This document shows, one piece after another, positions 33,565 to 44,257 of a stretch of DNA of 64,000 nt; positions within the stretch are counted from its first letter, which is position 1, and the number at the start of each line of letters is the position of its first letter. Both the position numbers and the translations under genes were made by a program. Source of the DNA: Aquanectria penicillioides (lineage: Eukaryota > Ascomycota > Sordariomycetes > Hypocreales > Nectriaceae); the NCBI GenBank assembly GCA_003415625.1, contig PYIU01000005.1:1989001-2053000 (forward strand), in the 5' to 3' direction. A model generated the notes under the pieces. It made no database searches. It was not told the DNA's origin and saw nothing but the letters and a program-made list of their open reading frames with translations.

Positions 33565-33987
33565 TTAGTTATCCTCGCCCATGGTGGAATCATTATCCTC
33601 CTTCTTCACCTCATCCTTGACCTCATCCTTGACCTCGGCCTTGACCTCGGCGTCTGAGTCCTCATCCTTCTTGACTTTCTTGCGTGGGGTACGAGGCTTC
33701 TTGGCGACCTTTGTCTCACCAGCCGTGGCAGAGCCAGCCTTGACCTTGCGAGGGCTTCCGGAGACAGCAGTGCCATCGCGCCATCCGTGACGGACAGACA
33801 TCTGGCGGAAGCGTTCTTTGGCGCATTTGGCATCTTTGAGCCCCAGGACAGTAGCGACGGCGTCCCAGTTGGCATCAGGCTTCTGGGTCATGTTGTCGAA
33901 GACGGCCTTGATAAAGCGAAGCTCGCCGTCGGTAAGACCCTGAGGGGCCTCGCCCTCAGAGGAAGTGGGAGCCTTTTTGGGTGGCAT
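33565..33987 (-). CDS. Small SANT/Myb-like basic nuclear protein, 140 aa
   Basis: Intronless, ATG at 33987 (MPPKKAPTSSEGEAPQG). The SANT-like segment covers about 18-70: LTDGELRFIKAVFDNM, then DANWDAVATVLGLKDAKCAK and ERFRQMSVRHGW, with the Trp and hydrophobic spacing expected of three short helices. The tail is Lys-rich then alternates acidic and basic (KKPRTPRKKVKKDED; three related VKDE/VKAE units), ending STMGEDN. It clearly shares the WDAVAT core with the neighbour at 34.8 kb, so the two are probably paralogs. A role in chromatin or transcription is inferred. Confidence 0.75.
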   Translation of the reverse strand: MPPKKAPTSSEGEAPQGLTDGELRFIKAVFDNMTQKPDANWDAVATVLGLKDAKCAKERFRQMSVRHGWRDGTAVSGSPRKVKAGSATAGETKVAKKPRTPRKKVKKDEDSDAEVKAEVKDEVKDEVKKEDNDSTMGEDN

Positions 33988-34813
33988 TGTTGTGGACTGC
34001 ACGGGTCAGCTTGGGAACTCGGGTGGGAACTGGGATCCGAATGCATACAACTTGAAATAGGCTGTGAAAGATTAAGGATGAGATGATTTGGAGTGGTTTC
34101 CAAGTGTCTTGTGAGCCGAATGATCTCGGGTGGTGCAAGTTGCAAGTGGTGTGAAGGCAGCGTGGTGGCGGAGAAAGGAGAAGGGGTTTAAAGACAAGAG
34201 GTGAGAGGCGGAACAGGAGAGAATGGCGGGACTGGGATGTAAGGCCTGCCTACTATGCACTTGTTTGTTTGCTTGCTCAAATAGGCGCCAGTTAAGTTGG
34301 GCTTGAGGTGAGGACACAGTGAATCAAGCCTTACAGCGTGGCGGCGTTTGCGAGATGAAAGCGGGCGAAACGAAGGCAACCAACCTCGGAACTAGGGGAA
34401 TGCGTGCCCTGTGCGATTATCTAGAGACTCTGTGGTCGTGTTGGGCAGTTATGTCAAAAAGAAATGGAATCTAAGAACGTCGGCGTCTTTAAAATTATGG
34501 CATCCCATACCAAACCCAGGAAAGTCTGCATTATTTCGCCTGGGTCACACGGCTATGGGGATCCCCTTACACATCTAACGGTGAGAGGGGGAGAAATTGC
34601 GGCTTATTTTCGAGGATGATCCCTTATTTCAGACTTGCGATAGATGTGCTATACCCATTATTGATTCCTCTGCAAATTCCCTTGCCTAAGTCTGTAAACC
34701 TTCCCCGAATGCGCACTACTACTATCAACGCCCAACTGGAAACTGTATGAGACCTCGTCCGGAGCGATGTCAAAAAGGGCTATCAATGCAGTCCATGTTG
34801 TAGGATGGGAGTA
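33988..34813. other. Intergenic
   Basis: Between two minus-strand SANT-like genes; the part nearest 33988 is their promoter side. No gene supported. Confidence 0.5.
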
Positions 34814-35313
34814 TTAGAAGGGCTCCTTGATACCCATCTCGTAACGGAGCTGGTCGCCAGCTTCATCCGTGTCGCTGTCACCCTGCTCCCCCTTGATAGG
34901 AGTAGTGAAGCCATTCTCATATTCATCCTTGACCTCTTCCTTCTTGGCTTTTCCTCGAGCCTTGCCTTTGGATCGGGGCGTCTTGGCAACCTTGGAGGGG
35001 GTAACGGGCCCAGATGCGGCGCCAGCACCCTTCTTAGCAGGAGTACGGGTAGGGGTAGCTGTTTCGCTGTTGATTCCGAGCTTACGCTTGACTTGTCCGA
35101 AACGAACCTGACGAGAAACCGAAGTGTCAGTGTGCGAAACATGATGCCAAGAATGGGGCGAGGTTCACTCACCTTGGCGACTTCAGCGTTTTTGAAACCC
35201 TGCTCCGTCGCGACAGCGTCCCAATCGACATCAGCCTTGTTCTTGGTATTTTTGACGATGCTAAAGAAGAGCATGGCCTCAGCGGCGGTGGGTTCCTTCT
35301 TGGCTTCAGTCAT
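34814..35313 (-). CDS. Small SANT/Myb-like basic nuclear protein, 144 aa
   Basis: Exons 35313-35173 and 35107-34814 with a 65-nt GTGAGT...TCAG intron in phase 0. The N-terminal domain is MTEAKKEPTAAEAMLFFSIV, then DVDWDAVATEQGFKNAEVAK and, after the intron, VRFGQVKRKLGI. The tail is Lys/Pro/Ala-rich (RTPAKKGAGAASG, RSKGKARGKAKKEE) and ends with an acidic stretch (DSDTDEAGDQ) and YEMGIKEPF. The intron splits the helical domain before its last helix, as in most relatives nearby. A chromatin role is inferred only. Confidence 0.78.
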
Positions 35314-36019
35314 GGTGTCGTTGTGTATGCACAATTAACTTCAAGGGAGTCGGCAAGCTAGGCTAGAAGGCACTAGGAAAACGACGACCACCCCTTGAGT
35401 GGAGAAAAGTTATTGATATGAGGGTGAGTTCGGCTGGTGTAAAGAGGCGATGGGCACAGAGGTTTTGGGCGGAGAGAAGTAAAGTGCAGACCGAAACTAA
35501 AGTGTTTAGGTTTCAATTTCCAGGAATTCGGAGGTGAAAAGGAGAAGCATGGGGGGTGAAGGCGAATCATTTAGCATACATCAGTGGATGCAAACATTTG
35601 GTTACCACCTGGTTGCCAGTGTGAAGCAGGTGGTTGGTTGCCTGGACGTTGACAAACCGCCTGCCCTTCCCAAGTTCAATCGAGGACCCTAGATTCGCTC
35701 TCACTTTCGCAATGGGGCTTAAAATTCTGATTCTGATCGAGCAGGCCTTAGTTGGTTATCAAACCAAAGTGCCCGAGCCAAGTCAAAAGTCACTGAAAAT
35801 CTGCGAGCCTGGTTGAGCTCGGCTCAGTTTCTGTATTTGCGAGATCCCACCTTCAAGTCTTAAACATTGAAGCTCTTAGCCGCCATTCAATCTATTATAC
35901 ATATGCCTTTCTACAGAGTGTAAAATGAGCATCTTTCCTCCATTTTGCCTCCACACTTGCCTAGTTAGTTTGTATTTGTTCCGCATGTCTATGAAACTTT
36001 AGCAGTCGGCAACCATCGA
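35314..36019. other. Intergenic
   Basis: No gene supported. The region separates the SANT-like gene from the unknown 36.0-kb gene. Confidence 0.5.
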
Positions 36020-37198
36020 TCACGAAGAGTTCTGTATCTCATAGGCAGAAATTTCTTTCATGCTAGCTTGCCATGTCCAACTTGGAAGTTGCAGTGTTTG
36101 GGCAGGAAAGCTGTCGGAGTATATCTTGCAGGGGTAACAGGGGTTGACGAGGGCGCCAAAAACAAGGAGTTGATCATTAAATTTCCAGTTGGAAGAAGCC
36201 CAATCGGAAACTTTTGACTCGTGAGAGCAAGCGACAAGCTTGAGACAGTTGGGCTGCATGACAGAAGTAACCCTCGAGGCCGAAGAATTTGTACGACTTT
36301 CGCCTATGCTGGGGGCGAAATGGCTATACATCTTCCTCAAATCCAAAGCGTCCCCTGGCACAAGCGTATCCTTTGATTTCGAGAGGAAATATCCCACCAG
36401 GCCATCACCACCAGGTTGGGCAGCTACCATTTCGGCATTCTCTCCATTTTGGAATTGTTCTAGGCTCCCCTGAAACTCATGTGAATATGGCACTGCCGTT
36501 TCTGATGATAGACCCAAGTGAACAAGAGCAAGTGGGGTCTCTCCAGTCCAATTGCTCATCTCTTTTGGTAAGTTTTCGCTTGTTTTCAAGGTGGTAGGCG
36601 CTGATCTGATCAGCTGTATGCAATCCTCGAGGTACTTGGCGTCACTCTTCAGTTCTCTGACTAAAGTCTCAAGCTGAGTAATGGGTAACGCTTCATCAGG
36701 AGGTTTCGCCAAAGGGTGCTGATTGGGAAATTGCCATACGCTGCCAAGCTCTCCAAGACGAATCTCGCAATAAAATATCCCACTGGCCAGAAAGAACTGA
36801 AGACTGTTGTTTAAATTGTTGAGTCTAACCCAACCCCATATGGGCGACTCCCAATCAATTGAAGGTCGCCAGAATGGTGTCCCTGGCTCCTTTTTCTCGG
36901 ATGGGATTGCGAAGACGGTATTTATGGGGCATCCATCGACATGAGGAGGGATTGAAACGATTTCAAATTCGTCTCTGTCGGTATTTGTACATTTTAAACA
37001 CACAATGTCAGGTTCGTTGTCAAAATAGGGGTGTTGTCGAGATGAATGCCCATCCCTAACGCTACACAGCTCAGTTGACTTTCTCTCGGCTGATTCCGGT
37101 TCGATACTTTGATCACAACTGTGGAAGGCTTCTTCTTCAAGAATAGAGGGATCGAACTTGATTGTAATGATACCGCTTTCACCATCATCGGATGACAT
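36020..37198 (-). CDS. Uncharacterised 392-aa protein
   Basis: Intronless from an ATG (MSSDDGESGIITIKFDPSIL) to a TGA. Soluble, mixed composition, with an acidic N terminus, a Cys pair (CLKC) near residue 72 and tryptophans in W-rich segments (FWRPSIDWESPIWGWVRL). I see no signal peptide, membrane helix or known motif. It lies among the SANT-like genes but shows none of their features. It may be a lineage-specific gene; function unknown. Confidence 0.6.
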   Translation of the reverse strand: MSSDDGESGIITIKFDPSILEEEAFHSCDQSIEPESAERKSTELCSVRDGHSSRQHPYFDNEPDIVCLKCTNTDRDEFEIVSIPPHVDGCPINTVFAIPSEKKEPGTPFWRPSIDWESPIWGWVRLNNLNNSLQFFLASGIFYCEIRLGELGSVWQFPNQHPLAKPPDEALPITQLETLVRELKSDAKYLEDCIQLIRSAPTTLKTSENLPKEMSNWTGETPLALVHLGLSSETAVPYSHEFQGSLEQFQNGENAEMVAAQPGGDGLVGYFLSKSKDTLVPGDALDLRKMYSHFAPSIGESRTNSSASRVTSVMQPNCLKLVACSHESKVSDWASSNWKFNDQLLVFGALVNPCYPCKIYSDSFPAQTLQLPSWTWQASMKEISAYEIQNSS

Positions 37199-38000
37199 TG
37201 TGATGTTGATTTTGAAGGTAATATAGCCGCAATAATATCGATCTTGCTCGTGTTGGTATTGTGGTGGCGTATGAACACGAATTTGGAGGTAAACGAGCCA
37301 TGGCGATTGAACTTGTATGCAAAATTAAAATTAGATAATTTTTTTCCTGCAGGAGGAAGGGGAGTCTAGAATTCGATGTCCTCCTTGATACAACCGTACC
37401 CCGAAAGTCAAACAATCCTAGACAGTGGGGAGCATACGATGCCGAGATGTGTAAGCTCTGTTTGGTGGGAGGCCAGCTGAGAAAGCATAAAAGAAGCTGG
37501 ATTAGCTGTGGCAGGGGTCTTACAGGCCCGTGCGTGCAGGCTATTGCCGAACTATCGATAATTGGTACGTCACTACTCCGTACGGGCCATCAGACACAGC
37601 CAAGCCGCAGGGCCCTTTGCCGCGTCCATGTAACTCTATTCCTCCTCGCCGTTTCCAAATGCAACCCCCCCTCCTCATCCTCCTCCGGCCCGGCCACCCT
37701 GTGCCGTGGAGACCGACGGCATTCACAACATCTGTATGGATACATACGGATACAGGCAGGGCCGACGAGAGTGGTTTAGCGTCCTCCAAGTCTCGGATCT
37801 CCGCCACGCCTATCGTGAGAATTACGACAGGGGCCTTTGTCGAACCGGTTGATGTATGGATTAGAGGAGGGGTTGTTGTTGCTAAGTTAAATGTCACGTT
37901 TGTTTCTACGAGTTCATGAGAGTTTTGAGTTTTTCTCAAGCTTTGCTAGCTGTTCTGGCCCGATCTCCCCTGGCCAGTTGGGGACCTAACACATAAACCT
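37199..38000. other. Intergenic / lost 5' part of the Fic gene
   Basis: No coding exon recognised. The stretch 37985-38035 (CTAAC branch-like motif then two CTAG sites) resembles an intron 3' end, so an upstream Fic exon may once have existed here. Confidence 0.4.
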
Positions 38001-38600
38001 GTGACCCCTACTAGTCATCAACTACTAGTCATCAACAAGGAAGACCTAATTGAGGATCTCTTCAAGGCGACACATTCTATTATGTGCAAAGGGGTACCGA
38101 TTGTGGATGATGAAGGCAAAACGGCAGATGTTCCGTCTGAAAAATATGCTAGTCAATATCGACAGGTGCATGTCGGAGCTAGATCGACCATGTTTACGAC
38201 GCCCAAGTTTGTTCCCGAGAAGATGGCGCAGATGTGCGAAAACCTCAAGAATGATATCAAAGCCGGAGAGGAGAAGCGCGTCCTGGACCCCTTCTCATTG
38301 GCGGCAAAGTATTCTCTAAGCTTCGTCGAGATTCATCCTTTCCAAGACGGCAATGGTAGAGTGCGCAGAATAATTCTGAATGCCATTATATTCCGTTACG
38401 CTGGGGTCATTGTGACCATTGAAGAACGGGAAGAGGATCGTGGTGAATACATGGAATTAAAAAAACGAGCATCTGCTTCGATGGAAGGTCATGGCGAATA
38501 CGCAACGTATGTGCTGAAAAGGAGCATCACGGCCATTCAGAAAATGAAAAAGAAGTTGCATGGGAAAAGTGAGTCTGGGCATGTCGGATCCCAAAACTAG
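38001..38600 (+). pseudogene. Fic-domain protein, 5'-truncated fragment
   Basis: Fic enzymes transfer AMP or related groups to target proteins. The open frame contains the full catalytic loop IHPFQDGNGRVRRIILNAII (HPFxDGNGR with the catalytic His), preceded by a flap-like region (SQYRQVHVGARSTMFTTP) and followed by YATYVLKRSITAIQKMKKKL. The frame is open from just after a stop at 37947-37949 but has no ATG until 38082, inside the domain. The N-terminal helices and the inhibitory S/TxxxE/N motif usual for this group are missing. A 14-bp tandem duplication sits exactly at the boundary (38008-38035). Either an upstream exon was missed or the gene is truncated; I favour truncation. Confidence 0.65.
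38008..38035. repeat. 14-bp perfect tandem duplication
   Basis: CTACTAGTCATCAA occurs twice back to back at the 5' edge of the Fic fragment. Confidence 0.9.
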
Positions 38601-38874
38601 CAGTGAACAGACATCAGGACAGGGGCAGATTAGTTTCAAGGTTCAACTCCTTAAATGACAAGCACTAGAGACCTTGGGAAAGATAGATATGGCGTGCTCC
38701 CGCCATCTTTAGTAAGCCCGTATACTATATATATGCGCTTTTGTTAAACAGCTCTGTTTTGGATTATCTGTTGCCTCCTTTTTGATTTGCTAACGAACAA
38801 GCTTTCGACAATATCGCTGCTAAGCATGTCACGTCGAATGCGTGACCCGATGTATCAAAGAGACGAAGAAAAAT

Positions 38875-38982
38875 CTATGCGATACAGGGCGTGGACCTCA
38901 GTGTCAGGGGCAACATTTATGAAGTCAAAACATCACATTCTGTATTTCAAGGCGTGAAAATGCAATTAAATAGTTGAAGCGG
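38875..38982 (+). repeat. Relic repeat, copy 1
   Basis: Pairs with 40037-40143. In one frame it reads IQGVDLSVRGNIYEVKTSHS then VFQGVKMQLNS and stop, apparently the C terminus of a lost gene. Confidence 0.6.
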
Positions 38983-40036
38983 TCTCCGAGGCATAGGGCT
39001 CAGCCTACCAACACACCAGCACCCCTTTTGGGCTGCAGAGGAAGCGAACAAAGACAAAACACTGTACTTAACAAGAGTACCGGTACGGATAAAGTGGACA
39101 CCGTCCAAGTGTACCGTCCCAGGATTTATTGAACTGGGAATTTCGAACGATCAAAATGGAGGAGTATGCAGAGAAAGTATATGACAACTTGAAGTGTTGC
39201 ACACCAGAGGATGATTTTCATGGAATTGAACCAAGATATGAGATGCTTATTGGACAACTAACCGAGTGGGCTATCCCGTTGGTAGGTAATCAATGTCAAG
39301 GGCGGGGCTTCTTCCGATGCTCTGGAAGCCAACGTGAAAGCTCCGCCACCATTTCAGTTTCCTATTCCCCCATTTCCATCGCAAGCATAATTTTAACATT
39401 TATTTTAAATCATAAGATTCTTTATATGATTTATTTTATTCTATTTTATCTTGCCTTAGTTTAGGACGTTATCCCTAATACCCTAATTTGGGCTAGATAT
39501 CGGATATTGAGAATGGCCATTCTATACAAACCGCTAGACCAAATTTCATGGCTAGATTGGCTTTTTAATGGCAGAACTTGGGGTGAGATTGGCGTGTGGT
39601 GACCAACAAGGCAAATAGGTAAGACGACATACCTCTTTTGTGTTTCAACTGCGTCGAAATTACAATATGTCAAGGTCTAGGCAGCAGCCGCATCTCCGCT
39701 ACATGCGATCACCCAATCAAGATCAACTAGGTAACGAGACAAGGCCAAAGCTCGAAAGTATTTCCTGAAATGGGATAGAATGTGTGAGGAAGAGCTGCCA
39801 TGACTTACGATTTACAACCTGAAAGGTTCTCACGGGACCTTGTCATTTGTCGCCCCTAAGACCATGATGGGCAGCAAGACTCGTTGAAAACGCTCCATGT
39901 CATATAAACTCTCCCAAGTATCACCGTCAAGTGCACGGAGTACCAAGTCTGTATTGGCCATTACCCCTTTAGGACATGCTTCTCGGACAGTGAGATGTCT
40001 CAGGATATTACGAATGAATCAGATGGCCATCAGCCC

Positions 40037-40143
40037 TATCTGATACAGGGTGTGAAAATCAGCACCAGGGGCAACTTCCATGAAGTGGTAACACGTCACT
40101 CTGTATTTCAAGCCATGCAAATGCGATTCAATAATTGAAGCAA
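40037..40143 (+). repeat. Relic repeat, copy 2
   Basis: Diverged partner of 38875-38982. It reads LIQGVKISTRGNFHEVVTRH then SVFQAMQMRFNN and stop in the same frame. Conservation of protein more than DNA suggests two copies of one gene's 3' end. Confidence 0.6.
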
Positions 40144-40427
40144 TCATGGTAGTGTACATTCCATAATCATTGTAGCGACCGGTTGAGTTCAAAGGCATTC
40201 ATGTTTGAATTCTCCATACGCGGCAAGACAACAAATTACCATAGTTGAGAGATGAAAAAGATAGAAACAAATGCCAGACCAAGAGATAGATAGCAACGAG
40301 TACACACAACCCGGCCAGAAAATAAAATCAAGCACCATAGTCATCAAGTCATAACAGCAAAGCGTTCTAAGCATATCCCCAGTTTTAGTACATTAACCAT
40401 CCTCTATCCGTGAGATTTTTATGGGTA

Positions 40428-41225
40428 TCAAAAGGGGTGATGATCGTGGAAGTTGTCAGTCCACTCGGGACTGAAGTCTGCGAGTGACGGGGCACCAGTG
40501 AGGTCCAGAGCAACCGGGCTCTGGGCATCGCCTGCAGTCTTGTAGCTGCTCAGGTCGTACGCAGCATCGAACGTATGAAAGGGAGATTGAGCTAAGCCGA
40601 TGGGATCGTGAGCCGGCTGGGCCATCAAATCTTGGTTGCAATCCATGGAGGGACCGAAACCGTTTCGAAGTCGAAGGTCTTCGAGAGATGCAGGGTTCAC
40701 GGAGAGTCCATGTGCCATGTCATCGCTGCAAGGTGTGAGGAATCGAGGATTGATATCATCGCGGTTGTCGGTGAGATAAGGAGACGTGGTCGAGGCGGGA
40801 GAGAACTGTGCAAGATAAGCAGGTTGGTTGTGCTCCTGCTTGATCTTGGGAGAAGAGCTCTGGCGCACTTGAGCATATGAGGAAAGGCTAATGCCAGAGT
40901 CAGACTTGACGATGGTGTCCCTCTTAGCCTGTGTAGCCTTCTTGGGCTTGGTCACACGGGACTTGTCGCCGGTACGGTTCCTCTTCTGCGGCTCGTGGCC
41001 GTTGACGGTGGCACGGAACCTAGCAAACCGCATCCTAGCAGCATGGCCATTCGTGATGGGCTGCATCAGAACAGGGTCCGCAGCGACTTGGTTCCAGTCG
41101 ATCTAGGGAAGTGAGAAGGAGTTGACAGGATCATGACATTGGACAGGACTTACGTCTTTGAGGTTCTTCTGGTTCAGGATGGCCAGAAGGAACCGAGCCA
41201 TGGCGTTCTCACTGTTGGGGGTCAT
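40428..41225 (-). CDS. SANT/Myb-like protein with long Ser/Pro-rich tail, 248 aa
   Basis: Exons 41225-41154 and 41102-40428 with a 51-nt GTAAGT...CTAG intron in phase 0. The N-terminal module reads MTPNSENAMARFLLAILNQK, NLKD, then IDWNQVAADPVLMQPITNGH and AARMRFARFRATVNG, matching the W..VA core and terminal basic helix of the smaller relatives. A basic nuclear-signal-like patch follows (PQKRNRTGDKSRVTKPKKAT). The long tail is Ser/Pro/Asp-rich with acidic ends, resembling a transactivation region, and finishes DNFHDHHPF. It is the family member here that most looks like a transcription factor; still inference. Confidence 0.75.
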
Positions 41226-41555
41226 GGTGAAGTCGAAATAGAGTTGAGAGATTGATGATAGGGATAAGGGAGCCAAGGATGAGGATGCGGAGAGAGTGGC
41301 GCGAGGCTGAAATAGTAGGCAGACGAGGGGAATCGACGAGTTATATATGGGACGAGGTGATTTAGCACGAGGCCCTAGGCAACTGGAGATGCCTCAGCAA
41401 AGGGGGCGTGGGACGTAAACGACGGTCCGAGGTTGTGGAGTCGGTTTCGAATAATGTTAATCAGCGTGAAGATCGGAGCATTTGAGTCAGGCAGATATGC
41501 TGGGCAACGAGGCGGCACAAGGTCGAAAGTAGGATTCGGGTGGATCAGCCGAGCT

Positions 41556-41618
41556 GATGGATGGAGGGACGGATGGATGGATGAATGGATGGAAGATGGA
41601 GGGCTGGAGGATGGATGG
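41556..41618. repeat. Imperfect GGAT/GGATG microsatellite
   Basis: Roughly ten GATG/GGAT units with interruptions upstream of the 40.4-kb gene. Confidence 0.8.
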
Positions 41619-42287
41619 CTAACGGTGCGTTGGCCAAGCAAGGGGAAACCACCAGGTTGGTGAGGCGGACGAGACGCCGGGAAAGGGCCTTTTCTGGTGG
41701 AAGGCGGCGGTTGAGCACGCCGTAGGGGAAGTTGTATAGTTGGAAGCAAGAGCCAAGAGTGTGAGTGGTGGGTGTGGTTGAAGCAGGTGTAGTAGGAGGG
41801 GAGTAGCAGACACTGCCGAGAGGAATGGAAGGAGAAATAAAAGAGACGAACTGGCTACGGAGGAAGAGGTTTCAAATTCCTAAAGGGGGCCAACGTGCAT
41901 TATATGTGAGCATGTTCGGTCTGCCATCGTCACCTATTCATCAGCTCCTTGTGGGGGAGCCACAGGGAGCCACAGGGATCCATGGCCCTTTGGGGGCTAT
42001 TCAGGGACACCAGGGACAGTGTGGACGGGACATTGAACTGTTGGACAGGGTCTCGGCCTCACAGCATCTCCCTATTTAGCATCTTTAGCCAGCCAGTGTC
42101 TGAGATGGATGGCGATGGCTGCCGTGGTTGCCTGGTGCTACCGACATTTTGTTGGCTTTCGGGGGGAAAGATGGAGATCCCTCCCAATGATGGAAAATGG
42201 GGCGCGACGAGGGGCTGCAGCGGGCGCGAGAACCGCGTAAAGTGGCCGCCCCCGCCGCTAAGCCTAAAAGTCCACTAAAATAATCGC

Positions 42288-42336
42288 ACCAGACACCGCC
42301 AGATACCGCCAGACATCGCCAAAGCCCGCCAAAGGT
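42288..42336. repeat. Short CCGCCAGA-type tandem repeat
   Basis: Four to five imperfect copies of a 10-bp unit close to ACCGCCAGAT. Confidence 0.7.
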
Positions 42337-42448
42337 GCCACCGCTAGGGGGCCCCATGCCCCTCATGGGGCCACTAAACTCGTGCCCCTGCCGCTCACTG
42401 GGACCTTCCTGCTAAAGCAGCAACCACTACAGCAGCTCGCTCATTCAT

Positions 42449-42477
42449 TGCAACCTCCGCTGCAACCTCCGCTGCAA
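42449..42477. repeat. 12-bp direct repeat
   Basis: TGCAACCTCCGC occurs twice in tandem, followed by a partial third copy. Confidence 0.8.
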
Positions 42478-44257
42478 AAGCTTTCTACGGCCATGGCATT
42501 TTCGAGCCATTGAGACACGGTCAGACTCAATCAATTTAAGAGGTGTCTGGAGATGGAATGGGTCCTTTCCGGAATCAGACAATGTGACTGCGACACTGTG
42601 GAAATTCCCTAACAGGGCCCGATCTTCCCGAACACCCGTCGCTCAATGGCGCCGACGATGCTTGGGGACACAGATTTTTTTTTTTTCTAGGCAATATAGC
42701 ATCGCCGAGCTAAGGCGGGCTTGGACAGGGATAGAAAGCCTGGAATGGATTGAAACCCAGTGTGACTCACTCGCGGACCACCGACGAATTAGCTACATGG
42801 ACCGCCGGGCATTGAACACTCCAAAACGGCAGGGGAAAAGAGGGTGTGTGGGCATCGTTGGGAGCCAGGTGCGATATGCCGCACAAGGCCTCGTGGCTGC
42901 GTTTTGGCAGCCCCGACACCACCTATTGGCCGAGCTTCTTCAAGCTCTGCAATTGAGAGCGCAATAGGCAAGTAAGCAGCCAGCTCTATTTTTTTTTCTT
43001 CTCAATCACAAAGCCCCGGGGGTAATAAGGAGGTAAACTGGGTCATGGAGACATGCACGCCCTGTGATGGATACACAACCATGTCTGCCTCAACGGCAAG
43101 GAGAGAAGAGGCAGCGAGCGCAATGACCCGGACTTGGTGCTACGCTAATTCCGTCTCAAGAATGAAGAGATTGCGCCATGCAGCTGATCCGCCGAGGTTT
43201 GCTTCTGACCCTCAGCTGAGGGGTGGCTATGGGAGCATGTTGAATGGGCTGCTGTCCGGCCACAGAGGGCGAGATGGCATTGAGCAACAAGTAGCAATTC
43301 AACCGTCAGAGACGCCGCGGGAGCCTGGAAAATTCGCGAACTAGGCAAGTGAGGTTGAATCACGCATTCGGACGCATCATGGCCGCATCCATGGTCACCG
43401 CAAGTGCCCCAAGCCATGATGGTCGTCGTGGAGGGGATGGGATGAAGTGGGCGGGAGACGCGACGGGCGCGAAGTTGGTGGGACACTGTGTTGCCTGGTC
43501 CTCGCCAAGTCACCACGAAAGCACGTGAGACTCGTAAAATGATTTCCCACCTCGCCTCCCTGGCGAGCCCTCGGATCCCCTCGTGGATGCACTGCCCCCA
43601 TTTTTTTCTCGAGCCCCGGTTCCCCTTGCTGACGCCCTGACATTGGTCTGATGATGCTGAACTGACGAGTCGCCGTCGTCATGCCGTTGATTGTCCGTTC
43701 GGGATCCGTTTTGAAACCGTATATTATGGATCCTCCAACGTAAGTGGACGGGTCGCTGGCCGTCAAGACGCCATGACTTGTCAGAGACGGAGAGTCGCAA
43801 CTAGCTCTCTCCCGGTTAATCCGTGGTCTACCCTCGGCTAAGTCGAATCATCTTCACTCCGGCGAGGGAACCAAATCAGGTATATCAGGTTGGACAGACG
43901 CAATCTTTTCCCTCTCTTCTCGGTGCGGAACCAATTCCAATCGGCATGGCCTCGCATCATCGCCTGCAGCCCAGATAGAACGTGCTGGAACTACCAGCTC
44001 CAGGCAAAGCAACAATGATGCAGCCGGAACCTCGGCTCGACACTTTTTCCGGCGCCCGGATCCTTCCAAGCCAGGCCGCGCTCGGACCACCTAACGCCTC
44101 AATGTCCCCAACCTCCCACCGCAGAGGCTCCCTTAGCAATTTCTCACTACCAATTTTCCCATTGATCCAGCCGTCGACTTAACAGCTTCTAACCTCGTCC
44201 CGCCTTGGGTCGTCTCGCCCATCTCATCAACTATCGCCCCCACCAGCCCTCATCGTC

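Larger units (their letters stand above)
38601..40427. other. Intergenic with decayed coding relics
   Basis: No intact gene. It holds two diverged copies of one protein C terminus (listed separately) and a short open frame from an ATG at 39156 (MEEYAEKVYDNLKCCTPEDD) that looks protein-like but matches nothing I know and may run into a GTAGGT splice donor near 39282. The A+T content is higher than in the housekeeping regions. Confidence 0.45.
41226..44257. other. 3-kb intergenic with several simple repeats
   Basis: No gene supported despite many short open frames. It contains the repeats listed at 41556, 42288 and 42449, plus palindromic GGGGCCCCATGCCCCTCATGGGGCC-type sequence near 42348-42372 (described, not exact). 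44100-44257 is the CT-rich leader of the next gene. Confidence 0.5.

Noticed and set aside
38638..38650. GGTTCAACTCC, similar to a tRNA B box
   Set aside because: No A box, acceptor stem or cloverleaf around it.
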